NCBI RefSeq assembly: GCF_017833415.1 | Contig: NZ_JAFICC010000007.1 | Span: forward strand, 186,001 to 250,000 | Length of the DNA: 64,000 bases | Source of the DNA: Flavobacterium sp. 1355 | GTDB taxonomy: Bacteria > Bacteroidota > Bacteroidia > Flavobacteriales > Flavobacteriaceae | Direction: 5' to 3' | In this document: positions 1-8,586 of the stretch, piece by piece | How positions within the stretch are numbered: the stretch's first letter is position 1 | Layout: every line of letters begins with the position of its first letter | Notes under the pieces: generated by a model | What the model saw: only the letters and a program-made list of their open reading frames with translations | Told to the model about the DNA's origin: nothing | The model's database searches: none | Position numbers and translations under genes: made by a program

Positions 1-66
1 TTTCTTAAAATCTACTAAAGTGTAAATTATAAATGCTATTCCGATAATGTAATATATGTACATCAT
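1..66 (-). CDS. Partial small membrane protein, candidate immunity gene of RHS tip 3
   Basis: Starting at the ATG whose first base is 66, the minus strand reads MMYIYYIIGIAFIIYTLVD and stays open to the window edge, so only 22 residues are visible. They form a strongly hydrophobic segment, probably a first transmembrane helix. The gene starts 9 nt after the stop (75-77) that the upstream toxin tip would use in its un-frameshifted frame. The other two RHS tips in this locus have a small gene in the same position. I infer an immunity gene from position only; the sequence is too short to assign a family. Confidence 0.45.
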   Translation of the reverse strand, partial: MMYIYYIIGIAFIIYTLVDFKK

Positions 67-109
67 ATGTTTTTTTATTTTTTATCTCTAATTTCATCTC
101 CGAGCTTAT

Positions 110-1111
110 CTACTCCATTGAAAAGGTTATCAGAACGATTTGTTCTGTTGGTCCAAAGACACTTGATCCTCCAATTTTCCTAGAAGCTGTTTCAATTACT
201 GCTTTTGTTAAGACTTTCTCAAAGGTTAAATTGCCTTCAAACGCATCATTTACTAGCTCTCCACCAGTACCAACCACTGAAATAATTCCTCCAACTTCTG
301 CCATACCTGCTGCTAAAGGTGCTCCATATCCAGTAGCAGCTACTGGAATTGCCAATGCAGTCATTCCATCACCAAGATTTTGCATTAAACCAGGTACAAT
401 ATCACCTATTACATCCATACTTCCTTTATGTTTAGATATCAAAGTACCATCATCTGTAGTCACACTAACATCATCAACATTCATTTTTTCACCATTATTT
501 ACAACAAAATTTCCATCCGGAGCAAAATTAATCATCGTACTATAATCGCCCGTATGAGCAGTTCCATTAGCAAAAACTTGTTTTACATTTCCGTACCCTT
601 TTGCTTCTGCCTGTTCTTTAGTTTTAACATCATTATCATAAGTTATATGTTGTTGACCATTAGCACCAGTCCAATTTATCCAATCATCAGGAGCCATTCC
701 ATCTGGATCAATAAAGTAAATTGGATTATCAAAAGCATAATTATATGGGCTAAATCTTCTCATCTTTTCAGCCAAAGGGTCAATATTCATCCAACGTCCT
801 ATTGCAGGGTCATAATTCCTTGCTCCATAGTCGTACATGTTAAGCCCCAGCTCGTCTTGTAACTCTTTGCCATTGTACTTATACTTATAATTAGAATTAA
901 CAACAGGTGCCCCATACCCCATATGTTTTAAGCCAAAAGGGTAGTAGTTATTTTCGTCCTTAATCGCCAGAGTTTTGTCATAACTAATACGAATGTTACC
1001 CAAATGATCTTTGTACTGGTAAATGTATTTATAAGAACTTCCGGAAGCCTCCACATAACCTTCTGTGGTTGGGAAAAACTTAAGTGTCGTGTTCAATAGC
1101 GGGAAAGCCAT
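110..1111 (-). CDS. Displaced RHS core plus hydrophobic toxin tip (tip 3), 3' frameshifted
   Basis: 333 residues. Residues 6-140 are an RHS repeat-associated core nearly identical to the complete RHS protein at 4084-8580 (YKYNGKELQDELGL, ARNYDPAIGRW, ending FIDPDGM). After DPDGM the tail is unrelated to the other tips and contains Ala/Gly-rich hydrophobic stretches. There is no N-terminal shell and no obvious promoter, so this looks like an orphan tip left by recombination. The frame used ends at 110, but near base 135-140 another frame takes over and reads NRSDNLFNGVDKLGDEIRDKK to a stop at 75-77, just before the next gene. This suggests a small insertion broke the C-terminus. Toxin activity is unassigned. 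Confidence 0.75.
   Translation of the reverse strand: MAFPLLNTTLKFFPTTEGYVEASGSSYKYIYQYKDHLGNIRISYDKTLAIKDENNYYPFGLKHMGYGAPVVNSNYKYKYNGKELQDELGLNMYDYGARNYDPAIGRWMNIDPLAEKMRRFSPYNYAFDNPIYFIDPDGMAPDDWINWTGANGQQHITYDNDVKTKEQAEAKGYGNVKQVFANGTAHTGDYSTMINFAPDGNFVVNNGEKMNVDDVSVTTDDGTLISKHKGSMDVIGDIVPGLMQNLGDGMTALAIPVAATGYGAPLAAGMAEVGGIISVVGTGGELVNDAFEGNLTFEKVLTKAVIETASRKIGGSSVFGPTEQIVLITFSME
784..1098 (-). repeat. RHS core repeat, copy C
   Basis: The RHS core coding segment recurs at about 2500-3228 (copy A) and 4850-5592 (copy B), all on the minus strand. Stretches around 998-1062, 2707-2772 and 5078-5143 look identical base for base. Copy C is the shortest, and the similarity stops near 1098, just inside the start of tip 3. 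Such direct repeats can drive exchange of toxin tips. Confidence 0.75.
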
Positions 1112-1130
1112 CCGCTATGGCATGGCTTTC
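1097..1130. repeat. Interlocked inverted repeats at the tip 3 junction
   Basis: Two inverted repeats share bases. TAGCGG (1097-1102) pairs with CCGCTA (1112-1117), and GAAAGCCAT (1103-1111) pairs with ATGGCTTTC (1122-1130). They lie exactly where the RHS core homology of copy C ends and cover the apparent start codon (1109-1111). They could be a recombination scar or a hairpin that hides the start. Confidence 0.45.
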
Positions 1131-1181
1131 TTTATTGATTTTTATATGAGTAGGAAAATCACACCAGTCCAAACAATATTT

Positions 1182-1691
1182 TTATTTATAAATGAACTTG
1201 TTTTTGCTTAAATTGTACTTATAATTTCTTTGGTTTTTTTCATAAAAACCATCAAAACCAAAAAAAACAAATTCTTTCCAACCTTCAAAATGTTGCTTTG
1301 CTAACTTTTTATTGGAAAAATTAAGTAAACCAATATATATAATAGTATCATTCGATTTGTCCACAAAACCAATATACTGTCTGTTATACTTAAAAAATTT
1401 ATTTTTAACATTTTTAGGGTCTCTATACTTAGCTTTAATTTTAGATTTATCTAAATTTAGACTGTCTAAAATAGTGGTTTCGTATTCGTAATAGTTTTTA
1501 AATAAAAAATTCTCTGTTTTTTTTACGTCATCAATTGTTGGAGTATATGGGATTTTATAATTGGGTTCAACAAATGGATATTTCGTGTTTACATCAAAAA
1601 TAACTCCTTCACCACAATAATATCCCTCTAGTTTAATCATTTTAGGATATTGTAAAATACTAACTAATAATATTAAAGCAATTTTTTTCAT
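1182..1691 (-). CDS. Hypothetical exported protein, candidate immunity to M91-like tip
   Basis: 169 residues beginning MKKIALILLVSILQ, a short signal peptide or anchor, followed by a Lys/Tyr/Phe-rich domain of no family I recognise. It starts 2 nt after the stop of the metallopeptidase-tip ORF (1694-3199), the usual toxin-immunity order in RHS loci. If immunity is its role, the signal sequence would place protection in the periplasm or at the membrane. The base composition is very AT-rich, as expected for exchanged immunity genes. Function is inferred from position only. Confidence 0.6.
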   Translation of the reverse strand: MKKIALILLVSILQYPKMIKLEGYYCGEGVIFDVNTKYPFVEPNYKIPYTPTIDDVKKTENFLFKNYYEYETTILDSLNLDKSKIKAKYRDPKNVKNKFFKYNRQYIGFVDKSNDTIIYIGLLNFSNKKLAKQHFEGWKEFVFFGFDGFYEKNQRNYKYNLSKNKFIYK

Positions 1692-1693
1692 AT

Positions 1694-3199
1694 TTATTTA
1701 TATTGAAAAGGTATAACTGTTGTTGTAGTTCCTGATATAGGAACTATTTGCATCCCAGACGAAGAATAGTTAGTTTGTAAATGTGTAGTTGGCATTGTTT
1801 GTTGTTGAAAATATCTAGTGCTACTACCATTTGAATTTATAGCTTGACCCAGTGCATTACCATTTGCATCATTACTATAGTGAGTTCTTAATGACAACCC
1901 ATTTTCTCCTCTAATTCTATTTTCCCAATGCATAGATTCATATTCTGCAAACGTACCCATGCCAGGAGCTCCAAGTAATGTATTATCAATTACTCCATCC
2001 AAACCATCAAACGCATGCCCTAACTCATGAGCAAGACCGATATAGGAAGGTCTACTGTTACTTCCCATTTCATTAGGACCTCCTGTTGTATTGGAAGGGT
2101 CCCAACTAACCCTACCCGAAATACCTCCTGATGAATTACTACCTTCTCCGATAGCTATAAATTTAGAGTTTTTCTGTAATTCCCCAACTAGTTCTGCTCC
2201 AGCCTTACCACTTCTAATTTTATCTAAAGCAGCGATAGCTTTGCCTAAATATCCTCCAATCGATTTGTTTCCATTTTTGTCAACTTTAGCATTTTTACCA
2301 TTATAATTATCCCATTTTCCAGTTTTACTATTTTTGGAATAAAGATTTCCGTTTTCATACAATATATTTGTCTTGTCTTGTTTGGAATAAATTAAAATGC
2401 TATCTCCTTTTATATCATTAAAAAGTATTGGATTGTTTGCTCCGTATTGATATGGATTAATATGGTAATACTTTTCTGCAAATCTATCCATATTCATAAA
2501 TTTACCAATACTAGCATCATAATTACGATTTCCATAGTCGTACATGTTAAGCCCCAGCTCGTCTTGAAGTTCCTTTCCGTTGTACTTATACTTATTCTCA
2601 AAACCAATTTTGACTGTGTTATACCCTTCCTGTTTCAGACCAAAAGGATAATAATTGCTCTCTTCCTTAATAGCCAGTGTCTTGTCATAACTCAGTCGAA
2701 TATTACCCAAATGATCTTTGTACTGGTAAATGTATTTATAAGAACTTCCGGAAGCCTCCACATAACCTTCTGCTGTTGGGAAAAACTTAAGTGCCGGGTT
2801 CAACAGCGGTTCCTTCACATACTGATACCCTCCCAGATAATCGGTTATGGTCTCGTTTGTACCTTCCGTAACGGTTTTGCGCACCTTCTGCCCCGCTGCA
2901 TTGTAAAGATAAACAATGTTTCCTGTTGTCCCAAAAGTTATTTTGGCAGGCAGGTTCAGGTGGTTGTAGGTAATGGCGGTGATGTTTTTGTTATTGTCTT
3001 TGGTCATATTGCCATTGGCATCATAACTGTAATCATCTGCCGTGTTGGCGGCACTGTCCACAAAACCGCCCGCTTTGTAGGTGGTGGCGTTATCCACGAC
3101 TTTTGTAAGCTGGTTGGTACTGTTGGCTGTACCGTAACGGTAAGCCAGCTTATCGATCTGCTGCAGGGCAGTCGGGTTTCCATTACGCGTAAGGGACAT
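1694..3199 (-). CDS. Displaced RHS fragment with M91-like zinc metallopeptidase tip (tip 2)
   Basis: 501 residues. Residues 1-265 repeat the C-terminal RHS/YD and core region of the complete protein, starting inside a YD repeat (NGNPTALQQIDKLAY). The core ends in NDIKGD where other copies have DPDGM. The C-terminal domain has HELGHAFDG with H391, E392 and H395, followed by EYESMHWENRIRGENG and LRTHY, the pattern of Peptidase M91 (NleD-like) toxins often found at RHS tips. Homology to the shell starts at about 3228, upstream of the ATG, with no signal peptide, so it resembles an orphan tip module. A candidate immunity gene follows 2 nt downstream. Confidence 0.8.
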   Translation of the reverse strand: MSLTRNGNPTALQQIDKLAYRYGTANSTNQLTKVVDNATTYKAGGFVDSAANTADDYSYDANGNMTKDNNKNITAITYNHLNLPAKITFGTTGNIVYLYNAAGQKVRKTVTEGTNETITDYLGGYQYVKEPLLNPALKFFPTAEGYVEASGSSYKYIYQYKDHLGNIRLSYDKTLAIKEESNYYPFGLKQEGYNTVKIGFENKYKYNGKELQDELGLNMYDYGNRNYDASIGKFMNMDRFAEKYYHINPYQYGANNPILFNDIKGDSILIYSKQDKTNILYENGNLYSKNSKTGKWDNYNGKNAKVDKNGNKSIGGYLGKAIAALDKIRSGKAGAELVGELQKNSKFIAIGEGSNSSGGISGRVSWDPSNTTGGPNEMGSNSRPSYIGLAHELGHAFDGLDGVIDNTLLGAPGMGTFAEYESMHWENRIRGENGLSLRTHYSNDANGNALGQAINSNGSSTRYFQQQTMPTTHLQTNYSSSGMQIVPISGTTTTVIPFQYK

Positions 3200-3228
3200 A
3201 ATATTTCCGTTCTTGTCATAGCCTAGGG
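2500..3228 (-). repeat. RHS core repeat, copy A
   Basis: About 700 bp closely matching 4850-5592 in the complete RHS gene. It covers the end of the YD repeats and the RHS core. The match begins abruptly at about 3228, in the codons for TLGYDKNGNI; upstream sequence is unrelated. It is the likely crossover arm for tip switching between the full-length gene and tip 2. Confidence 0.8.
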
Positions 3229-3712
3229 TTTTAAAAAGTAATCGTAAAAAGTCGGGAGACTTTTATCAGATTTAGAATTTTTAAGAAATAAAAAAATTGC
3301 GCAAAGTCAGAGACATTTGCGCAGCTTTTCATAAGAACACTTCGGAGAGCGGGGGAGCTGCTTGATATAAAACTACTGAATCATCTAATCATAACCTCGG
3401 AGACTTATTACTCCTTTGCGGATGAAGGCGCCTTGTAGGCGCCATTTACCATATTTTATATTGGCATACTCTGCAAATATATCTTTGAATGCCAGGCTTT
3501 GTCTTTCCATACTTTGTCATCTTTCGAATATCACAAACACATCTGTAACACCTAGTCTGGTTTAAGTTCATTTTTTTCGATTTAATACATTATAAAATAA
3601 AAAACAGCCCGAAGGCTGTCTTAATTTTTATGCGATATTACTATAAATATCTGATTTTCTGTAAATGTTAAATGCAATAATTAACCACCAACACATCTGA
3701 TACATTACCCAA
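3229..3712. other. Non-coding spacer between RHS toxin modules
   Basis: No convincing gene in about 480 bp. Visible structures: a hairpin GCGCAAA...TTTGCGC near 3299-3322, a compact GGCGCC-TTGTA-GGCGCC hairpin near 3428-3444, and the terminator of the complete toxin operon near 3600. This mixed hairpin-rich DNA separates the intact operon from the displaced tip modules. Confidence 0.5.
3599..3622 (-). terminator. Terminator of the complete RHS-immunity operon
   Basis: ACAGCC-CGAA-GGCTGT forms a perfect stem with a tetraloop; on the minus strand it is followed by a T-rich run. It lies about 90 nt after the stop of the candidate immunity gene at 3713 and closes the operon that starts at 12033. 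Confidence 0.75.
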
Positions 3713-4081
3713 TTACACTAACTTAAAAGAGAGGGCAAATATTTCTATTTTACTTCCTGTGGATGCAGTCAAAATTTCAAATCCACGCAAATCTTTTATT
3801 CCTTCATAAAGTTTAGACCATTTTTCCTTAATTTTTACTAAGTCTATGTTTGAATCATCGATTATGTTAGCATCAGATATACATTCTTCGGCAATTATAC
3901 CAAAATTCAAGGATAAATTAGCGTAATAAACATCATTAAAAATCAGTTTATTTTCAATTCCAGACGGCCAAACAATATGTAATTCTATACTATCATTTAG
4001 TCCTGCATTACTTCTATCAATATTAATGCTGTTTAAAGTAGCATCGTGCCACTCTAATAAAGTAAAATCTTTATTTTCCAT
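3713..4081 (-). CDS. Candidate immunity protein of the complete RHS toxin
   Basis: 122 residues with no signal peptide, so probably cytoplasmic. The N-terminus contains LLEWHDATLNSINIDRSN and then IVWPSG, a HDA...I.ID pattern seen in small bacterial immunity-like proteins; I cannot name the family with certainty. It starts 2 nt after the stop of the 1498-residue RHS protein and is followed by a terminator, so it is the last gene of the operon. A cytoplasmic immunity protein implies that the cognate tip acts in the cytoplasm. Confidence 0.65.
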   Translation of the reverse strand: MENKDFTLLEWHDATLNSINIDRSNAGLNDSIELHIVWPSGIENKLIFNDVYYANLSLNFGIIAEECISDANIIDDSNIDLVKIKEKWSKLYEGIKDLRGFEILTASTGSKIEIFALSFKLV

Positions 4082-4083
4082 AG

Positions 4084-7000
4084 TTAAAATCCTGGGTCTT
4101 TATCTTTTCCGTTAGGGCTGTAATGTTTTCCTTTTCCATTTTTATGATAGTGTGAATAATTTGGACCTTTTTTACCAGCAGGTGTAGCTGGATCAATTCT
4201 TAAAGATTCATTAAACTTTCCATTCTCCATTGTTCCATAAGAGGAAGTCCCCGGAGGATTATGCGGATTCTCGATCAAATCTGCACCAATAGTGTATTTT
4301 CCTTCTACCTGCGGAATTGCAACTCCTTGCTCAGTGACTATAAAATCAGGCGTCGCTTTTGCTGTAGCACCTTCGCTTGCTTCTGTCGCAACAGAAGTGC
4401 TGGTCGAATTTGCACTGGCACTTGATTCACCGCTAGCTCCGCCTCCTTTACCTGCTTTGTGAGCTATTACAATTGCTGCCACATTAACAACAGTGGCCCC
4501 GATTGCTCCCGGATCTCCATTTGCTGCCTTTTGGACTGTTTCAACTGCATTTTTAGCTCCGCTGGTTTCGTACACTGATTGCGCGTACTGTTTAGCTGCG
4601 CCAGAAACACCTCCTGTTTTGTATGCTGAAGCTACTTTTTGCGTTGCATTTACTCCATTTCTAATACCGCTGTAAGTACCTGTAAGAGCACCTTTAATCA
4701 TATTTCCACCAGCTGACCAAGCTCCTCGTGCATATGCCTGTATCCATTGACCAATACCAGGTCCTGGCCACATTCCATCAGGGTCAATAAAATACACTGG
4801 ATTATCCATTGCATAATTATAAGGAGACCATCTTCTTCCTTTTTCTGCTAATGGGTCAATGTTCGTCCAACGGCCAAGTGCAGGGTCATAATTTCTTGCC
4901 CCATAGTCGTAAACCCCAAGCCCCAGTTCGTCTTGGAGCTCCTTTCCGTTGTACTTATACTTATTCTCAAAACCAATTTTAATATTATTATACCCCTCTT
5001 GTTTCATACCGAAAGGATAGAAATTGCTCTCTTCCTTAATAGCGAGCGTCTTGTCATAACTCAGTCGGATATTCCCCAGATGATCTTTGTACTGGTAAAT
5101 GTATTTATAAGAACTTCCGGAAGCCTCCACATAACCTTCTGCCGTTGGGAAAAACTTTAATGCATTATTTTCGTACTGATAACCTCCAAGGTAATCTGTA
5201 GTGATGTCAGATTTCCCTGTTTCACTTACAATCTTTCGCACCTTTTGCCCCGCTGCATTGTAAAGATAAACAATGTTTCCTGTTGTCCCAAAAGTTATTT
5301 TGGCAGGCAGGTTCAGGTGGTTGTAGCTAATGGCGGTGATGTTTTTGTTATTGTCCCGGGTCATATTGCCATTGGTATCATAACTGTAATCATCTGCCGT
5401 GTTGGCGGCACTGTCCACAAAACCGCCCGCTTTGTAGGTGGTGGCATTATCCACGACTTTTGTAAGCTGGTTGGTGCTGTTGGCTGTACCGTAACTGTAA
5501 GCCAGCTTGTCGATCTGCTGCAGGGCAGTCGGGTTTCCGTTACGCATAAGGGACATGATATTCCCGTTCTTGTCATAGCCCAGGGTCTCGTCATAAAAAT
5601 TATTCACTGTACCGGCCTGTTTAAAAATCCCTGTCTTTAAACGGTTTAGGTTATCATACACATACCCGTACCCCCTTACAACAGGAGTTGCCTCCGAGGC
5701 ACTTGACCAGTACGTCTCGGCTATGTTTCCGTTATACAGGGCTTTGACCCCTGTAGTGGTGGTGGTATTGTAATTGACCTTAAAGGCAAACAGGTCTTTT
5801 GGGTCCCCTGTCTTTGCCAGGGCATTAACGTCGTTTATGCCCGTGAGCCATCCACGGATGTTGTAGGTATAATCTATTTTTTGGGTACTGCCGCCCACTT
5901 TTTTGGAAACCAGCTGGCCCAGCTCGTCATAGGTATTGGTAAAAAGGGTCTCGGCCGTGGCAGTTCCGATCTGGTGGGTCTGGCTGATGAGCCTGTCCTG
6001 CGCAGAGTAGGTATAGGTCTCGGTTGTTTTGAGTACCGGGTCTGTTGCCAGCCTGCTGTGTGTGGTTATGGTATACTGCAGCTGCCCTGAGAAGGCATCA
6101 AGTTTACTGTCCGTACAGGTAAACCCTCCAAGGAAGTTCTGCGTATAGGAACGCACCGGTCTTGCCTTGGCATCATATAGGCTGTAGGTTTGTTCGTATT
6201 TGTAATTGGTACTCAGGTCCGGAACCCTTATCCAGGATCCTGTGGCAAGCCCGATGGGTTTTGTTGTGGCGTTATAATAAACCGCCTGGCTTACCCCGGC
6301 AGTATTTGCTGCAACGGTGGCCGGAATGGTGGCAGGGGCATCGGGAAAGTTATAATCATCATAATAGTTCACGCTCAGTACATGATACCCCGATGTTGGC
6401 CAGGCTGCGTTGTTATACCTGAATTTTACTCCTGTTGTGGCAGGTATGATCGTATTGGTTGCCGTGACTATTTTAGTTTCATTGAAATTTGCCGTGAGTG
6501 CATTTTGGGCATCCTGCAGTGTTTTTCTGGTTGCAGCGGTTACCGTAGCGGGTAACCAGCCGGTAATCACCGGCCTGTTAAACGCGTCGTATTTTGTAAT
6601 GGACCATCCTGCTGTGGTGATATCGCTAAATGGGGAATTGGCCGGGCCTGTGGCCACGACCCTGTCGAGTTTATCATACACTATAAATTCCCACTGTTTG
6701 CCGGGCAGTTTTTTCTCTACCAGGCGGTTACGGTAATCATATTTATACTGGTAGCATAAATTATCCAAAACGGCCTTGTTGTCATCTATAACGGCGCTGA
6801 AGGTACTGCCGGCCTGGGCATGAAATCCCGGCAATAACCGAATGGAATTGGAAGCTGTTAAATGAAGGGCAGCACTCGCTGAGGTAAGCTGTACTGTCGA
6901 GGTCAGATCAGCCTGGGCGCTTGTAGTACCCAGAAGGTCTGTGGCCTTGGGCGGGATCACATAGGTCAGGTTGCCATAAATATCGTATACGTAGTAGGTG

Positions 7001-8580
7001 TCATGTTTTTCATTGGCTGTCCCTGATTCTACCGTCCCATAGGTTCTTTTCAGCACTACCTGCCCTTGTTTGTTTTTAAACTCAACTGTTGCTCCATTAA
7101 TTTCTGATGGTGTAGCAACTGTATTTTCATCATAAGTAATCGTTTTGTAAAGCACATTTGGATCATAAATTCCACTGTTTAGTATTGTAGTGTATAATCC
7201 AAGCGTAGCATTCCATGCTGTGGTGGCATAATAATAGGTAAGCTCACCGGCAATATTAGATTGATAATCCATTTTTATTTCATGTCCCGAACCTGATTTC
7301 CAATCATTTCCTGGAGAAGCCTGTTTTAATACTCTATTTAACGGAGAAGATTCTAGCTGCTTTTCACTAAAAGGATTATCATTTGCACTGCCATAATTTG
7401 TTTTATATTGCTTTGTTAATTCAAATTCTAAAAGTGACGGAAGCATAAAATTTAGTGAAGTCTGATTGGATGCGAAAGGAAGAAATTCTTTGGTTTGTCT
7501 TCCTAAATCATCATAATCAATATGCGTTATAATATCTTTTCCTGTTGCAGAATATTGATTGTTAATTTGTTGCATAGGTCTTCCCAAGCCATCAAAATAA
7601 GTAATATTAGTTTGGGCCTGATTTGGTGTTGGGTTGACAAAAACTTGCGCTGTTTCTTTTTTATAAGTTGTACTAATAATGTAATTAGTGTCAGGTATAG
7701 GGATATTTGAACAATCGGACCCTGTACCATAAACTAAAGGGCAGTTATCTGAGTAGTCAATTACGTAATTAGATCCTGGCCTTGTACACTGCTGAATAAA
7801 ATTTAAAGGATCTCCTAAATCATCACCATCAAGATCGGCATACCATTTCGTCCCTGGATTTAGTGAAGCTGCGTTATCATTACAATCTCCAATTTTATCT
7901 ACATATTTTGGCAGCTGTAAACCAGGACTTGCTGATATAATATATGCAGTATTAGCAGAATTTCCGTAGCCATCGCCATCATTATCCCAGTAATAAAGTA
8001 TAGGAGGTATATTAGTTATTATAGCAGTTCTATCATCATAATCTAACTTGTTAGTTACATACTTATCCGGTCTGACACTAGCATATATACTAACATTGGG
8101 ATCTCCAAAAGTGTCTCCATCATAATCAAAATAAAATGTTTGTGGAGTTATATTGGTAATAAGTTTATTATTGTCATCCAAATCATCATTTGTAGCTGCA
8201 AAACCAACAGGCTGCGTACATGCCTTTGTTGTCGAACCGTTTATTGCACCATGGCCGTCTAAATCTGCATCACGATACCAAACTGTATCAGCTGTTTTTA
8301 TACTTGGATCAGTATCATCACAATCTTGTTGATTCGCAACATACCCATTAGGTTTTGTTGGGCTAAATACATAATCGTTAGGGTCTCCGTAACCATCCTT
8401 GTCCGAATCCCTGTTCCATTGGTAATCTGTTTGACAATTATCACAAGGCTCTGTTGGATCAACAGGCTCGACATAACTTTGTATTATAACTGTGCTTTCC
8501 GCTTTTGTCGTTTTATCTTGTGCAAATCCTGAAAAAATGAAGATTTGCAATAATATTATAAGTAATAATTCTTTCTTCAT
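4084..8580 (-). CDS. RHS polymorphic toxin with thrombospondin-3-like repeats and C-terminal tip
   Basis: 1498 residues. A signal peptide (ending SGFAQ) is followed by about five DxDxDG Ca-binding repeats (DSDKDGYGD, DADLDGHG, DYDGDTFGD, DNDGDGYG, DLDGDDLGD) in the first 300 residues, then a DUF6443-like block (TYFDGLGRPMQQI), many RHS/YD repeats and the RHS core ending in FIDPDGM. The last ~229 residues are the variable tip: an Ala/Gly-rich linker, then a small His-rich domain ending SHYHKNGKGKHYSPNG, possibly a nuclease, not assigned. It forms an operon with the shell protein 6 nt upstream and the immunity gene 2 nt downstream. The middle (about 5600-7000) is clearly more GC-rich than both ends, suggesting mosaic origin. 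Confidence 0.9.
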   Translation of the reverse strand: MKKELLLIILLQIFIFSGFAQDKTTKAESTVIIQSYVEPVDPTEPCDNCQTDYQWNRDSDKDGYGDPNDYVFSPTKPNGYVANQQDCDDTDPSIKTADTVWYRDADLDGHGAINGSTTKACTQPVGFAATNDDLDDNNKLITNITPQTFYFDYDGDTFGDPNVSIYASVRPDKYVTNKLDYDDRTAIITNIPPILYYWDNDGDGYGNSANTAYIISASPGLQLPKYVDKIGDCNDNAASLNPGTKWYADLDGDDLGDPLNFIQQCTRPGSNYVIDYSDNCPLVYGTGSDCSNIPIPDTNYIISTTYKKETAQVFVNPTPNQAQTNITYFDGLGRPMQQINNQYSATGKDIITHIDYDDLGRQTKEFLPFASNQTSLNFMLPSLLEFELTKQYKTNYGSANDNPFSEKQLESSPLNRVLKQASPGNDWKSGSGHEIKMDYQSNIAGELTYYYATTAWNATLGLYTTILNSGIYDPNVLYKTITYDENTVATPSEINGATVEFKNKQGQVVLKRTYGTVESGTANEKHDTYYVYDIYGNLTYVIPPKATDLLGTTSAQADLTSTVQLTSASAALHLTASNSIRLLPGFHAQAGSTFSAVIDDNKAVLDNLCYQYKYDYRNRLVEKKLPGKQWEFIVYDKLDRVVATGPANSPFSDITTAGWSITKYDAFNRPVITGWLPATVTAATRKTLQDAQNALTANFNETKIVTATNTIIPATTGVKFRYNNAAWPTSGYHVLSVNYYDDYNFPDAPATIPATVAANTAGVSQAVYYNATTKPIGLATGSWIRVPDLSTNYKYEQTYSLYDAKARPVRSYTQNFLGGFTCTDSKLDAFSGQLQYTITTHSRLATDPVLKTTETYTYSAQDRLISQTHQIGTATAETLFTNTYDELGQLVSKKVGGSTQKIDYTYNIRGWLTGINDVNALAKTGDPKDLFAFKVNYNTTTTTGVKALYNGNIAETYWSSASEATPVVRGYGYVYDNLNRLKTGIFKQAGTVNNFYDETLGYDKNGNIMSLMRNGNPTALQQIDKLAYSYGTANSTNQLTKVVDNATTYKAGGFVDSAANTADDYSYDTNGNMTRDNNKNITAISYNHLNLPAKITFGTTGNIVYLYNAAGQKVRKIVSETGKSDITTDYLGGYQYENNALKFFPTAEGYVEASGSSYKYIYQYKDHLGNIRLSYDKTLAIKEESNFYPFGMKQEGYNNIKIGFENKYKYNGKELQDELGLGVYDYGARNYDPALGRWTNIDPLAEKGRRWSPYNYAMDNPVYFIDPDGMWPGPGIGQWIQAYARGAWSAGGNMIKGALTGTYSGIRNGVNATQKVASAYKTGGVSGAAKQYAQSVYETSGAKNAVETVQKAANGDPGAIGATVVNVAAIVIAHKAGKGGGASGESSASANSTSTSVATEASEGATAKATPDFIVTEQGVAIPQVEGKYTIGADLIENPHNPPGTSSYGTMENGKFNESLRIDPATPAGKKGPNYSHYHKNGKGKHYSPNGKDKDPGF
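4850..5592 (-). repeat. RHS core repeat, copy B (in the complete gene)
   Basis: This is the parental arrangement of the core shared with copies A (2500-3228) and C (784-1098). Identity is highest over the segment encoding YVEASGSSYKYIYQYKDHLG. Sequence diverges completely beyond the DPDGM codons, at about 4768. Confidence 0.8.
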
Positions 8581-8586
8581 TTTGTA

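Noticed and set aside
2447..3226. Plus-strand ORF of 259 codons opposite the RHS tip 2 gene
   Set aside because: It is the mirror of the strongly coding RHS core; the amino-acid pattern is Ile/Val/Cys-rich nonsense and the same shadow appears at 4933-5640 opposite the other copy.
5881..6736. Several plus-strand ORFs opposite the GC-rich RHS shell
   Set aside because: Arise from low stop density in GC-rich reverse strand; no start signals or homology.
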